Shown: positions 48,564 through 58,311, counted from the stretch's first letter. The stretch: DNA of 64,000 bases from Lachnospiraceae bacterium (GCA_022768465.1 JALELZ010000021.1:1-64000); one strand, 5' to 3'. The notes: generated by a model from the sequence alone, not told the origin. Numbers and translations: made by a program.

Positions 48564-48774
48564 TATATTTGTCAAGCTTATAGATCTGCCTCTCAGTATA
48601 AACGGGCTCACTACTGAAAATGACGACGGCAGCTATACTATATTTTTAAATTCACGTGCTTCCTCTGCTCAGCAGCAGGCTGCCTATGAGCATGAGCTTG
48701 AGCATATAAACGGCCTTGATTTTGGGAAGTCGGATGCAGACAAAATCGAGCAGCATACACATGCTGCCCGTTAG
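48556..48774 (+). CDS. Minimal ImmA/IrrE-like HExxH peptidase
   Basis: About 72 aa; AAYEHELEHINGLDFGKSDADKIEQHTHAA; overlaps the XRE gene end. Confidence 0.75.
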   Translation: MPDIFVKLIDLPLSINGLTTENDDGSYTIFLNSRASSAQQQAAYEHELEHINGLDFGKSDADKIEQHTHAAR

Positions 48775-48794
48775 TGTTTTGATATTCATTTTTC

Positions 48795-49532
48795 TCAAAT
48801 TCCGGCTGTGATCATTCCTGCAAAAAACTGCATTATAAGATTCTGTCTGTAAAGCATTGTAAGCAGCGCATCTCTTGATATTTGTGTCAGAACAAAGCTG
48901 CAGAACTTATAGGTCGGAAAGCCGGATACAATAAACATAAAAAGCCAAATATAGACTATTCCCTCAAAAAATCCGAATATTCCTCCGAAAAATCCGTCTG
49001 CCCACGCTATAAAATGTATGCATCTTAAGCCTTTTGCCAGAGTCATGAGGAGCTTCACCAAAAGTCTTATCAGGATGAAAATGCCTATAAAGCATACTAT
49101 CTTTGCTGCCAGATCTCCTATTGCTGCACCCGCACTCTCAGCTAAAACATTAAGTCCGAGCACATCATAAAGCGGCGAATCAGCAATGCTTATACTTGTG
49201 CTTCCGACGGCTTCACCCATGCCCATATTTCCTAAAGCAGCTCCTGCTGCACCTCCTATAAGCTTCATGCCAAGCTCTGATAAAAATTCATTCATTGCCT
49301 CGCTGTTCTTTATATAAGAAAGCACTATCGGATATACCTTTATCTCCACAGCTAAAGTCATTACTACAGAGCAAAGCGACAAAAGCTTTATCATAAAACC
49401 TCGCCTTCCGCCCCACATGACCATAAATGCAATAAAGAGTACTGTCGAAAGCAGAACCGCATTATCCTTTATAATAAAAATTAACTCGTCAATTATTTCT
49501 TTAAAATCCATATTCAATATCCGTATTATCAC
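48795..49532 (-). CDS. CvpA-like membrane protein
   Basis: MVMWGGRRGFMIKLLSL, LLMTLAKGLRCIHFIAWADGFFGGIFGFFEGIVYIWL. Confidence 0.75.
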   Translation of the reverse strand: MIIRILNMDFKEIIDELIFIIKDNAVLLSTVLFIAFMVMWGGRRGFMIKLLSLCSVVMTLAVEIKVYPIVLSYIKNSEAMNEFLSELGMKLIGGAAGAALGNMGMGEAVGSTSISIADSPLYDVLGLNVLAESAGAAIGDLAAKIVCFIGIFILIRLLVKLLMTLAKGLRCIHFIAWADGFFGGIFGFFEGIVYIWLFMFIVSGFPTYKFCSFVLTQISRDALLTMLYRQNLIMQFFAGMITAGI

Positions 49533-49580
49533 GAAGGCTCAGCAGGTCACCCTGTTGAGCCTTTGATATTATGTCTTAAC

Positions 49581-52151
49581 TTAGTTTATAAAATCATCTT
49601 CCTTAAGTATGAGACATCCGTTCTTATCATATTTTGAATGGAACATTCCGGAAATACGCTTTCCGATAGGTGGTTTTTCGGCTCTGTCCGCTGCCTCTTC
49701 AATAAGCTGCTCTGCATTATTCTTTGTAAGCGGTATGCCTTCCTCCTCCATGAGCTCTATTCTCTCATAGAGTGCCAGCATGCTCTTTCCTGTTATGCTG
49801 CAGTCTATTTCCGCAGCATATTGTGAACAGTACTGGGCGAAATCATCGATCTCCATCTGCTCATCATCAGATACAGGTGCAACCTCTTTGACATTGCTGA
49901 ACTTTTCTTTGACCTTGCCTGCGGAACGCTTCTGGGGCTCCTTCTTTTTACTCACCTCAGCTTCGTCATAGACATCGTCATCCTCATAGATGTCATCCTC
50001 GTCATCATAAGGTTCGTCATCCATATCGTCATAGTCTGAGTAATCGTCATCGATGTCATCATCCTCTTCCGGTTCGTCCGAATAATCCTCATCGTCAGGC
50101 TCGTCATCATAGCTTGAAGCTGCTGCAGCTGCTGCCTTTTTGCTTTCCTTTTCCTCAAACTCCTCATCATCGATATCCGATATATAATCACATATCTCAA
50201 AGAGCTCAGGTCTGACATCTTCTATATTATCAAGACCTTCAGGTGTATCTATCATAACAACGATAGTTCCGCTTCTGTCGATCCTTATAAAGTTATAGAT
50301 GTCTTCGATAATATCTCTGTCAAGCTCTCCGGCATTTTCGATAACGAAATCCTTGCCTCTGATCTTGCTGATTATAGAATCCGTAAAGCCTATCTCATTA
50401 AGCTTTGAAGCTATAGTTTTAGCTGATGCATGCTGTATTCCGTTTTCCTCATGAATTGCCTTGAGCTCGTCCACGGCAATGTTTAAGCCTTCCTCTATAG
50501 TCTCAGCCTCAACTATCATGTGGAACTTCTTCATAGCTACCTGACGAGTAACTCGCTCTTCGGAAGCATTCTGAAGACTTGCAGCATCCGGATTTATTGC
50601 CTGTGTATTTTCCGGCTGAGGTCTTTCCTGTACCTGCTGCGGTTTATATGCAGGGCGTGCCTCTTCTGCATGCGCTGCTTCCGAAGGAAGAACAGCTTTT
50701 TTGATCTCCGGCGCATTACCGTTAAGAGCAGCTTCAACTGCAGCTATCGTAGAGCCTGCCGATAAATCGGCCGCCTGTACGGTTTCTTTTACCGCAGTCT
50801 CTGATGCCGCCTCGACAGCTGCACCGACAGATGCTGCCGCAATATCAGAAACATTTACAGAAGCTGAAGCATTTATCTCTGTTCCTTCCGACTCTTCAGC
50901 TGCAGGCACTTCGGTTTCTTCTACGACCTTAATATCTCCGGCTCCGAAATCAAATGCCATCTGCTGTCCGTCATCACTTCCGTCATCTTCTGTCGCTTCA
51001 ACTACTTCTGCTGTATCAGGTGCTGCAGCCTCAGAGTTCTTAACTGAAGCCGCAAGCGCAGCTCTCTGCATAGCAGCCTGCTGTGCCTCAGCCTTAGCCT
51101 TAAGCTCAGCACTGCGTTCAGCGGCTGCTCTCTCCATATCAGCTCGCTTGGCCTCTTCTACAGCTCTTGCCTCATCTGCTCTTTTAGCTTCTTCTGCAGC
51201 TCTCAGCTCTGCGGCCTTGGCTTCAAGGCGCTGCACATAAGCATTGAACTCTTCGTCTTCATTTTCATATCTTGCAGCTGCAAGTGCATTGCTGTTTCTT
51301 ATAGCTGCCTCATCATCGGCGGAAAGCTCTGTATATTCTTCTGCCGGCTCCTGTTTAAGCGCCGGAACATCGTCTCTTCCCGGAGCCTCAGTCATGCCGT
51401 ATTCCGCATACAGATTTCTTTCTCTGCCCTTTCCCGCACTTTCTGCATTATTATAAGCATTACCCTGCTCATAACCTCTTCCGAATGCACTTTCCTGCTG
51501 CTTTCCATAGGCTGCATTATCCTGATACTGTTCTGTCATAGCCGAACGCGGATAAAGCACATTCTTCTGTGCATCAGTCAGATCGGTATATCTCATCTTA
51601 AGGCGCAAAGCCTTTACGCTGTAATTACTGTCGCCGTAAAGCAGAGCTATTCTGTCACATGTACGGATACAGTCCTCTATTCGTCCTGCAAACTCATAGG
51701 TCGTTGCCAGCTCATACAGCCATTTTTCATCGGGGTCTGCCTGACAGAAAAGCTCCAGCGGCTGAAGCTGTCTGTCATAAGGAGCATGACGCGCTTTCAG
51801 TATCATGTACTGCAGCACATAGTTTCCTATATCCTCAGGATCCACAGCTCTGAATTCATAATAATAATCTTCAGCCTCGTCAAGACTGCCTGTCCTTACG
51901 GCAAGCTCAGTAAGCTTATATAAAAGTCTTTTTCCGACAGGCGCTCTGTCAAGTGCAAGATGCAGTATTTCTTTTGCTTCTTCCAGCCTGTCATTTTTCT
52001 CGAATACCGTTGCCGCCATAGTCAGAAGATTAGTATTTCTGACACGGTTCCAGTCTATTCCTTCAACGATTTTGAGCGCTGTTAAATAGTCCTCCTCGTG
52101 GATCAGCTTTTTCATCTGTTCCATCTTTAAACTGAATTCGTATTTATCCAT
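49581..52151 (-). CDS. TPR-containing protein with Ala/Glu-rich coiled coil and Asp/Glu-rich low-complexity segment
   Basis: TPR-like N-term; KRADEARAVEEAKRADMERAAAE; SYDDEPDDEDYSDEPEEDDDIDDDYSDYDDMDDEPYDDEDD. Confidence 0.7.
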   Translation of the reverse strand: MDKYEFSLKMEQMKKLIHEEDYLTALKIVEGIDWNRVRNTNLLTMAATVFEKNDRLEEAKEILHLALDRAPVGKRLLYKLTELAVRTGSLDEAEDYYYEFRAVDPEDIGNYVLQYMILKARHAPYDRQLQPLELFCQADPDEKWLYELATTYEFAGRIEDCIRTCDRIALLYGDSNYSVKALRLKMRYTDLTDAQKNVLYPRSAMTEQYQDNAAYGKQQESAFGRGYEQGNAYNNAESAGKGRERNLYAEYGMTEAPGRDDVPALKQEPAEEYTELSADDEAAIRNSNALAAARYENEDEEFNAYVQRLEAKAAELRAAEEAKRADEARAVEEAKRADMERAAAERSAELKAKAEAQQAAMQRAALAASVKNSEAAAPDTAEVVEATEDDGSDDGQQMAFDFGAGDIKVVEETEVPAAEESEGTEINASASVNVSDIAAASVGAAVEAASETAVKETVQAADLSAGSTIAAVEAALNGNAPEIKKAVLPSEAAHAEEARPAYKPQQVQERPQPENTQAINPDAASLQNASEERVTRQVAMKKFHMIVEAETIEEGLNIAVDELKAIHEENGIQHASAKTIASKLNEIGFTDSIISKIRGKDFVIENAGELDRDIIEDIYNFIRIDRSGTIVVMIDTPEGLDNIEDVRPELFEICDYISDIDDEEFEEKESKKAAAAAASSYDDEPDDEDYSDEPEEDDDIDDDYSDYDDMDDEPYDDEDDIYEDDDVYDEAEVSKKKEPQKRSAGKVKEKFSNVKEVAPVSDDEQMEIDDFAQYCSQYAAEIDCSITGKSMLALYERIELMEEEGIPLTKNNAEQLIEEAADRAEKPPIGKRISGMFHSKYDKNGCLILKEDDFIN

Positions 52152-52261
52152 TTTGACTCCTTACAGCATCAATTTTCTTTAATACGAGTAAATGCTTCAG
52201 GCCCACACTTCAGGCTCTTCACATTTTCGTATATGTCCCGCCGCCGATAGCGTTCTTAAGA

Positions 52262-52888
52262 TCAGAGCTCCGTACGTCCCTTGAGCGCTCTTTCAAGCGT
52301 TACCTCATCGATATTTTCAATATCTCCGCCGACCGGCACTCCGGAAGCAATCCTCGTTATTTTAACAGGAAGCTCCAGTGTCCTTATCAGCTTAACTATA
52401 TACATCGCCGTGCTCTCTCCTTCAACCGAGGAATTGGTGGCGATTATCACCTCATCGGCCGTACATTCTCCGTCAGGACCCTGCAGTCTCATCATAAGCT
52501 CTCTGAGTCTTATGTCGTTCGGTCCTATCCCGAGCATTGGGGAGATAGCCCCATGCAGAACGTGATAAACTCCGTCATAGCGGCCTGTTTTTTCGTATGC
52601 CGCAAGATCTCTGGAATTTTCAACGACCATTATCTGTCTTTTGTTGCGCTTTCCGCTTTCACCGCCTGCACATATAGGACATATTTCACCGTCTGTCACT
52701 GTGCAGCAGCATTTACAGAAATGTACATTATGTCTCGCCTCGGTCATCGCCTTGGCTATGCCCTTAACATCATCCTCTGGCATTGATATTATATGAAAGG
52801 CAAGTCTCTGTGCGCTCTTTGTGCCTATCCCCGGCAGACTGCGAAACGCCTCTATCAGCCTTCCTATACTTGCTCCGTAATAATCCAA
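52262..52888 (-). CDS. recR: Recombination protein RecR
   Basis: LPGIGTKSAQRLAFHI, CKCCCTVTDGEICPIC zinc finger, Toprim. Confidence 0.97.
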   Translation of the reverse strand: MDYYGASIGRLIEAFRSLPGIGTKSAQRLAFHIISMPEDDVKGIAKAMTEARHNVHFCKCCCTVTDGEICPICAGGESGKRNKRQIMVVENSRDLAAYEKTGRYDGVYHVLHGAISPMLGIGPNDIRLRELMMRLQGPDGECTADEVIIATNSSVEGESTAMYIVKLIRTLELPVKITRIASGVPVGGDIENIDEVTLERALKGRTEL

Positions 52889-52928
52889 CCTAAAGCCTCC
52901 GTACCTGACAGCTTGTCATGCACATTTA

Positions 52929-53264
52929 TCAGAAGCCGAAGCCGCCGAGCTTTCCGTTCTGACCTTCTGCAGCCTGCTCTATCTTAGCTGCTGCATCATT
53001 AAATGCCAGCATTACAAGCTCTTCAAGAGTCTCCACATCCTCAGGATCACATGCCTCAGGATCGATAGATACCTTTTTCATCTCCTTAAGTCCTGTGAGT
53101 GTAATGCTTACAGCCCCGCCGCCGGCTGTTCCGGTATACTCGGTCTCAGCCATCAGCTTCTGCTGTTCCTCCATCTGTCTCTGCAGACGCTGTGCCTGCT
53201 TTAACATATTGTTCATATTGCCGGGCATACCCATTCCGCCCGGAAAGCCTCCTCTTTTTGCCAT
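52929..53264 (-). CDS. YbaB/EbfC family nucleoid-associated protein
   Basis: NNMLKQAQRLQRQMEEQQKLMAETEYTGTAGGGAVSITLTG. Confidence 0.96.
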   Translation of the reverse strand: MAKRGGFPGGMGMPGNMNNMLKQAQRLQRQMEEQQKLMAETEYTGTAGGGAVSITLTGLKEMKKVSIDPEACDPEDVETLEELVMLAFNDAAAKIEQAAEGQNGKLGGFGF

Positions 53265-53294
53265 TTCATTATCCTCTGTTCTTTAGTTTATCTG

Positions 53295-55061
53295 TCAGCC
53301 CTCGATATCAATGTGAAAATTTATCCTCGAAAGCTCCTCATCCGTCGCACGGTTATTCATGACCTCTATTTCTCCCGGTCTTGCTATCCTTGCGACCATT
53401 TTAACTGTTTCTCCGGTCAGCTGTGCCGCAAGCTCTCTGAGCTTAAGCACACCGTTTTCCTCAATATTCTTAGCGGCAAGCTTATAGTTCATATTGTTTT
53501 TAAATACAACTACTATATTGCCGTTTTCTTCCTTCAGTATCGCTCCTGCAAACAGCGGTCTGTTTGACGGCATAAGTCTGCCGACAAGCTCTGTCCAATG
53601 CTCTCTTAATATGTCAATAACATTGCCCGCTTCCGCATCCTGCTGAATAAAATCATTGGTTTCCGTCATCTGCTCTTCACGACTCAAGCTATCGCACGGC
53701 TGTTCCTCAGATATAGTAACGCTTTCGCCTCCCGGTACAGTCTGTCTGTCATAAGCCTCTGCTATATTGGCATTTTCCGTTACCTGCCACGGCACGTCAT
53801 CATTTGCAGTTGTTTTTGAAGAGCTTATTCCTGACGAGTATGAATCCGCCTCTGAATCTATTCTTAACACAGGTTTCTGTACCGCAGCTATCCTTGGCTT
53901 TCTGATAATTGAGTCAGTCCCAGTCTGTGCCGCTGTACTTGCTGCCGACATCGTACCTTTAGTACACAGCCTTATGATCTCAACCTCAAAAAGAGCTCTT
54001 TTCTGTGCTGAAAATCTTGCTCTGTTCGTAAGCTCTGCAAGTGATCCCAATATTGAAACAAGCTCTCGTCTGTCTGTCAGCCCGGCATCATTTTTCGCCT
54101 GTTCAAATCGCTCAGAGGAAATATCAAGTATATCCTCCTGCCCTTTCTCAATGCTTCCCGCCAGCAGAACATTTCTAAGATACCATATAAAATCATTTAT
54201 AAGCTGTATGATATCAGCTCCTGAATTTATCAGTTCATTTACCGTATGCAATGCATTTTCAGCATCGCTTTCTATGATCTGCCTATACAGCCTTGAAAAC
54301 ACTGACGGATCGGCAGCCCCGATTATCTCTAATACATTGTCATAGGTAAGTCTGTCATTAAAATGATATGACATGCACTGATCCAGCAGGCTTAGCGCAT
54401 CTCGCATGGAACCGTCCGCAGCCTCTGCAATATAGCTTAAAGCCTTATCCTCTGCATCCATGCCTTCTGTCTGCGCTATCATCTTCAGATGCTCGGCAGC
54501 GTTTTTTCTGCTCATACGCCTGAAGTCATAACGCTGACAACGGCTTAATATAGTCGCCGGAAGCTTCTGCGGATCTGTCGTGGCAAGAATAAATATTACA
54601 TATGACGGAGGTTCCTCCAAGGTCTTAAGCAGGGCATTGAAGGCTCCCGTCGAAAGCATGTGCACCTCGTCAATGATATAAACCTTGTATCGTCCGGTTA
54701 CCGGCGGATATTCCACCTCATCTCGTATATCTCTTATATTATCTACGCCGTTATTGGATGCGGCATCGATCTCGAACACATTCATGCTCGTGCCGTTCTT
54801 TATGCTCTTGCATATCTCACACTCGTTGCACGGGTTGCCTCCGTGCTCTTTTGAATGAGGGCAGTTAACAGCTCTTGCCATTATCTTGGCTGCCGAGGTC
54901 TTACCGGTTCCTCTCGTACCGCAAAAGAGATAGGCATGACCTATCCTTCCTGAACTCACCTGATTTTTAAGTGTCGTCATAACAGCATCCTGACCTACTA
55001 CATTGTCAAAGGTCTCCGGACGCCATTTGCGATACAGTGCCTGATATGACATATCCCACAA
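53295..55061 (-). CDS. dnaX: DNA polymerase III subunit gamma/tau
   Basis: YRKWRPETFDNVVGQDAV, AYLFCGTRGTGKTSAAKIMARAVNC, IIDEVHMLSTGAFNALLKTLEEPP. Confidence 0.97.
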   Translation of the reverse strand: MWDMSYQALYRKWRPETFDNVVGQDAVMTTLKNQVSSGRIGHAYLFCGTRGTGKTSAAKIMARAVNCPHSKEHGGNPCNECEICKSIKNGTSMNVFEIDAASNNGVDNIRDIRDEVEYPPVTGRYKVYIIDEVHMLSTGAFNALLKTLEEPPSYVIFILATTDPQKLPATILSRCQRYDFRRMSRKNAAEHLKMIAQTEGMDAEDKALSYIAEAADGSMRDALSLLDQCMSYHFNDRLTYDNVLEIIGAADPSVFSRLYRQIIESDAENALHTVNELINSGADIIQLINDFIWYLRNVLLAGSIEKGQEDILDISSERFEQAKNDAGLTDRRELVSILGSLAELTNRARFSAQKRALFEVEIIRLCTKGTMSAASTAAQTGTDSIIRKPRIAAVQKPVLRIDSEADSYSSGISSSKTTANDDVPWQVTENANIAEAYDRQTVPGGESVTISEEQPCDSLSREEQMTETNDFIQQDAEAGNVIDILREHWTELVGRLMPSNRPLFAGAILKEENGNIVVVFKNNMNYKLAAKNIEENGVLKLRELAAQLTGETVKMVARIARPGEIEVMNNRATDEELSRINFHIDIEG

Positions 55062-55189
55062 CTTTCAAGACAATATGCCCATTTTGAGCATTACATAATT
55101 ATGACAATTATAGCACAGGTATGTTATTATTGTCATGAATATTTGGTGTCCTGCTCATGCAGGCATTATTTTAATAAAGGATCCGTGAA

Positions 55190-55723
55190 ATGACAGCAAA
55201 GCTATCCGAGGAAGAAAAAGCCTCACGCGCAATTCTGCGTAAAAGAACAAAATACATGCGTGCCGCAATAACCGAGGCAAAAAAGGCTGAAGCCTTGGGA
55301 GAAGTGCCTATAGGCTGCGTTATCGTAAGAGATGACCGAATCATCGCCCGCGGCTATAACCGCCGTACAGTTGACAAAAACACTCTGTCTCATGCAGAGA
55401 TAACTGCCATAAATAAGGCCTGTAAAAAAACCGGTGACTGGCGTCTCGAGGAATGTGAACTGTATGTAACTCTCGAGCCCTGCCCTATGTGCGCAGGTGC
55501 TATAGTTCAGGCCAGAATTCCCACCGTATTTATAGGCTGCATGAATCCAAAGGCCGGCTGTGCAGGTTCAGTCATCGATATGTTTCATGAAAACGGCTTC
55601 AATCATCAGGTCAATACAGACATTGGCATCTGCGGTGATGAATGCAGCGCTCTCATGAAGAATTTCTTTAAGGCATTAAGGCTTGCACATCCTAAAAAAG
55701 TGAAATACAAGGCTCCGCAATAA
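55190..55723 (+). CDS. tadA: tRNA-specific adenosine deaminase
   Basis: LSHAEITAINKACKKTGDWRL and LEPCPMCAGAIV zinc motifs. Confidence 0.95.
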   Translation: MTAKLSEEEKASRAILRKRTKYMRAAITEAKKAEALGEVPIGCVIVRDDRIIARGYNRRTVDKNTLSHAEITAINKACKKTGDWRLEECELYVTLEPCPMCAGAIVQARIPTVFIGCMNPKAGCAGSVIDMFHENGFNHQVNTDIGICGDECSALMKNFFKALRLAHPKKVKYKAPQ

Positions 55724-56414
55724 CGTTTTTTACTGCAGGTCTCACTATTTCGGCATATTTTTGCATCTCATCATCCGAAGGTGTATAAAATGTGCCCGAT
55801 GCCTGCCCTCCGATAAACCTGCGCAGACGATATGTGTCTCCGCCATCTATAAAATCTCTTATTTCCTCAAAATCTCTGTCTGTATGGAAGCCACCGACTA
55901 CTGTCGTGCAGAACTCTCTTTCGACCTCGTCCTCTTCTATGAGCATAATTTTACTTTCTTCAAGTTTTTTCCATATCTCATCATCTACTGAAATTCCAGA
56001 AGCAAGGCTGTAGGATGTTCTTCCTGAAAGTATGTCGAGCGTAACATACTCCGCTATTCCTTCACAGATGATTTCAAACAGCATGTCAGGTTCTGTACCG
56101 TTGGTCTCAAGCCCGATCTCCATTCCGTAAAAGCCTTTTATATGCCGCATAACATCCAATATATTGTTATGGATAGTAGGTTCTCCGCCTTTAAATGCAA
56201 CAATATCCACCGTTTTCTGTCTCTGCGCAAGATATTCATATAATTCATCAGTATCCGCTTCGAGACATTTTGTATTTGCGGCATTGTCAAAAGCCTTTAA
56301 AGACTCTGTCTCAAACGGACTTTTAAAATTACTTCCCTTAGTATAAACAGTACATACACTTTTGCCGGATCCGTTCAGACTTATTTCATTTTTTATACTG
56401 AATATTTTCTTCAT
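55692..56414 (-). CDS. NrdG/activase-type radical SAM-fold protein lacking the CX3CX2C cysteines
   Basis: VDIVAFKGGEPTIHNNILDVMRHIKG, LETNGTEPDML, EFCTTVVGGFHTDRDFEEI; motif region reads GSNFKSPFE. Confidence 0.75.
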   Translation of the reverse strand: MKKIFSIKNEISLNGSGKSVCTVYTKGSNFKSPFETESLKAFDNAANTKCLEADTDELYEYLAQRQKTVDIVAFKGGEPTIHNNILDVMRHIKGFYGMEIGLETNGTEPDMLFEIICEGIAEYVTLDILSGRTSYSLASGISVDDEIWKKLEESKIMLIEEDEVEREFCTTVVGGFHTDRDFEEIRDFIDGGDTYRLRRFIGGQASGTFYTPSDDEMQKYAEIVRPAVKNVIAEPCISLF

Positions 56415-56419
56415 ATTTA

Positions 56420-57274
56420 TCAGTCGAACAGTCTGTCTGTGAGCTCTGCAAATTCGGAAAGTGAAAGCTTTTCACCTCTTATATCCGCAGTGAGCCCCAT
56501 CTGTGTAAGTGTCTGCTCAACTTTTTCTCTGCTGAGGTTAAGCTGCGGTGCATTTTTCAGTGCATTGGCAAGAGTTTTTCTCCTTTGTGCAAAGGCAGCT
56601 TTTATGACAGCAAACAGCTTCTTTTCGTCCTTTGCCTTTACCGGAGGCTCGGCATAACAGCGAAGTCTTATGACAGCAGAATCAACGCCCGGTCTCGGGA
56701 TAAAGCAGTTTGGAGGCACATTTGATATGACCTCTGCCTCCGAACGATATTGCACTGCAAGAGTCAGCGCTCCGTAATCCTTGCCGCCCGGTTTTGCCTG
56801 CATACGGTCTGCAACCTCTTTTTGTACCATTACCGTAATCGACTCTATGCTGAGCCCACTCTCTAAAAGCTGCATGATTATAGGCGTAGTAATATAGTAC
56901 GGCAGATTTGCCGCAACCTTTATGCGCTTTTTTTCCTCGCTCATGACCTTATTCAGATCAAGCTTCAGCACATCCTCATTGATAATGCTGTAATTATCAT
57001 AATCAGAAAGATTCTCCTCAAGGATAGGGATCATATCCTTATCAATTTCTACCGCTATGACTCTGCCTGCTGCCTCGCACAGAGCCTGAGTCATAGTTCC
57101 TATTCCCGGACCTATCTCAAGCACAGTATCATCCTTGGTTATTTCAGATCCGGCTATAATGCGATCCAGGATCCTTCTATCGATAAGGAAATTCTGTCCG
57201 TAGCGTTTTTTCGCACTGATTCCGTGCTCTTTAAGGAATTCTATCGTATTTTTTGCTTCTATAAGATTATTCAT
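56420..57274 (-). CDS. rsmA: 16S rRNA (adenine1518/1519-N6)-dimethyltransferase
   Basis: KKRYGQNFLIDRRILDRI, VLEIGPGIGTMTQAL, NLPYYITTPIIM. Confidence 0.97.
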   Translation of the reverse strand: MNNLIEAKNTIEFLKEHGISAKKRYGQNFLIDRRILDRIIAGSEITKDDTVLEIGPGIGTMTQALCEAAGRVIAVEIDKDMIPILEENLSDYDNYSIINEDVLKLDLNKVMSEEKKRIKVAANLPYYITTPIIMQLLESGLSIESITVMVQKEVADRMQAKPGGKDYGALTLAVQYRSEAEVISNVPPNCFIPRPGVDSAVIRLRCYAEPPVKAKDEKKLFAVIKAAFAQRRKTLANALKNAPQLNLSREKVEQTLTQMGLTADIRGEKLSLSEFAELTDRLFD

Positions 57275-57322
57275 ATTTCTCTCAAGTTGACAAAATCTCT
57301 GTCGTTTAATATACTAAGCAGT

Positions 57323-57423
57323 GCGTCGAGGTCTCACGCGATGGGAATCTGCGAACCGTGTCAGGGTAGGAATACAGCAGCACTAAGCAGACAACTCTCA
57401 TGTGCCGTGAATAACCTCGGCGC
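57323..57423 (+). ncRNA. ffs: Bacterial small SRP RNA
   Basis: GCGTCGAGGT/ACCTCGGCGC closing helix; conserved AACCGTGTCAGGGTAGGAATACAGCAGCACTAAGCAGA apical domain; T run after. Confidence 0.93.
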
Positions 57424-57441
57424 TTTTTATTTAAATTGTTC

Positions 57442-58311
57442 TCAGTCTTCTATCCGGTAGAAGCGGCAGGCATTATCCCAGGTAATTCTTTCGATTTCTT
57501 CCGGTGTAACTTTCTTTATCTCAGCGATTCTCTCTATAACATGAGGCAGATATGCTGAAGAGTTTCTGCTCCAATGTCCCTTTTCTCTCACCGGAACAGG
57601 AGTAAGATAAGGGCAGTCTGTTTCAAGCAATATCCTTTCAAGCGGCGCAGCCTCCAAGGCCTTTGTAAGCTTTTTCTGTCCTTCATAGGTTATGACGCCG
57701 CCAAAGCCAAGATAATATCCCATATCAAGATATTCAAGTGCAGTCTCTCTGCTGTAGGAAAAGCAATGTATTACAGCACTGTCAAGACCGTCTGCATGTG
57801 CCTTTTTCAAGATTTCCATTGTATCCTGCGAAGCGTTTCTCGAATGAATAACAACAGGCTTCCTTATTTCTATAGCAAGCTCAAGCTGCTTTTTAAACCA
57901 GTATTTCTGGAGCTCTTTGCCGGGTTTGACCTCATAAATATCATATCCGTGATAATCCAGGCCGATTTCTCCGACTGCTACAGTCTTTTTATGCTCTGCC
58001 AACGCCTTGAGCTCATTAAATACAGCATTTCCATCAGCTTCAAAGCCTGCCGAGCTTTGTTCATACATGGCTTCTATATCATCAGCTGTCTTGCCCGGAT
58101 AGAAATCATATACCTCATCCGGATGCACTCCTGCAGCCGCATAAACAAAATCATATTCTTCACTGAAGGCGACAGAGGCTCTTGCCCCATTCATAGTCGC
58201 TCCTATATTACATATCCTTCCTACGTTATTTTTCGGAAGGCCTTCTATAATTTCAAAGCGGTCTTTATCAAATGCCGCATCGTCATAATGTGTATGTGTG
58301 TCAAATATCAT
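57442..58311 (-). CDS. TatD family hydrolase
   Basis: IFDTHTHYDDAAFD, AVGEIGLDYHGYD, VIHSRNASQDTMEIL, LLETDCPYLTPVPVREKGHWSRNSSAYLPHV. Confidence 0.95.
   Translation of the reverse strand: MIFDTHTHYDDAAFDKDRFEIIEGLPKNNVGRICNIGATMNGARASVAFSEEYDFVYAAAGVHPDEVYDFYPGKTADDIEAMYEQSSAGFEADGNAVFNELKALAEHKKTVAVGEIGLDYHGYDIYEVKPGKELQKYWFKKQLELAIEIRKPVVIHSRNASQDTMEILKKAHADGLDSAVIHCFSYSRETALEYLDMGYYLGFGGVITYEGQKKLTKALEAAPLERILLETDCPYLTPVPVREKGHWSRNSSAYLPHVIERIAEIKKVTPEEIERITWDNACRFYRIED

Noticed and set aside
49963-50130. Tandem DNA repeat / CRISPR-like array
   Set aside because: GAT/GAC/GAA-rich periodicity encodes the Asp/Glu tract; units are irregular and in frame with the CDS.
50701-51240. 179-aa plus-strand Ala/Ser-rich ORF
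   Set aside because: Antisense image of the Ala/Glu-rich region of the TPR protein; composition explained by the opposite strand.
53767-54345. 192-aa plus-strand ORF
   Set aside because: Antisense to dnaX, no recognizable motif.
53295-55061. Programmed frameshift in dnaX
   Set aside because: No A-AAA-AAG-type slippery site plus stem was noticed; full-length tau alone explains the ORF.
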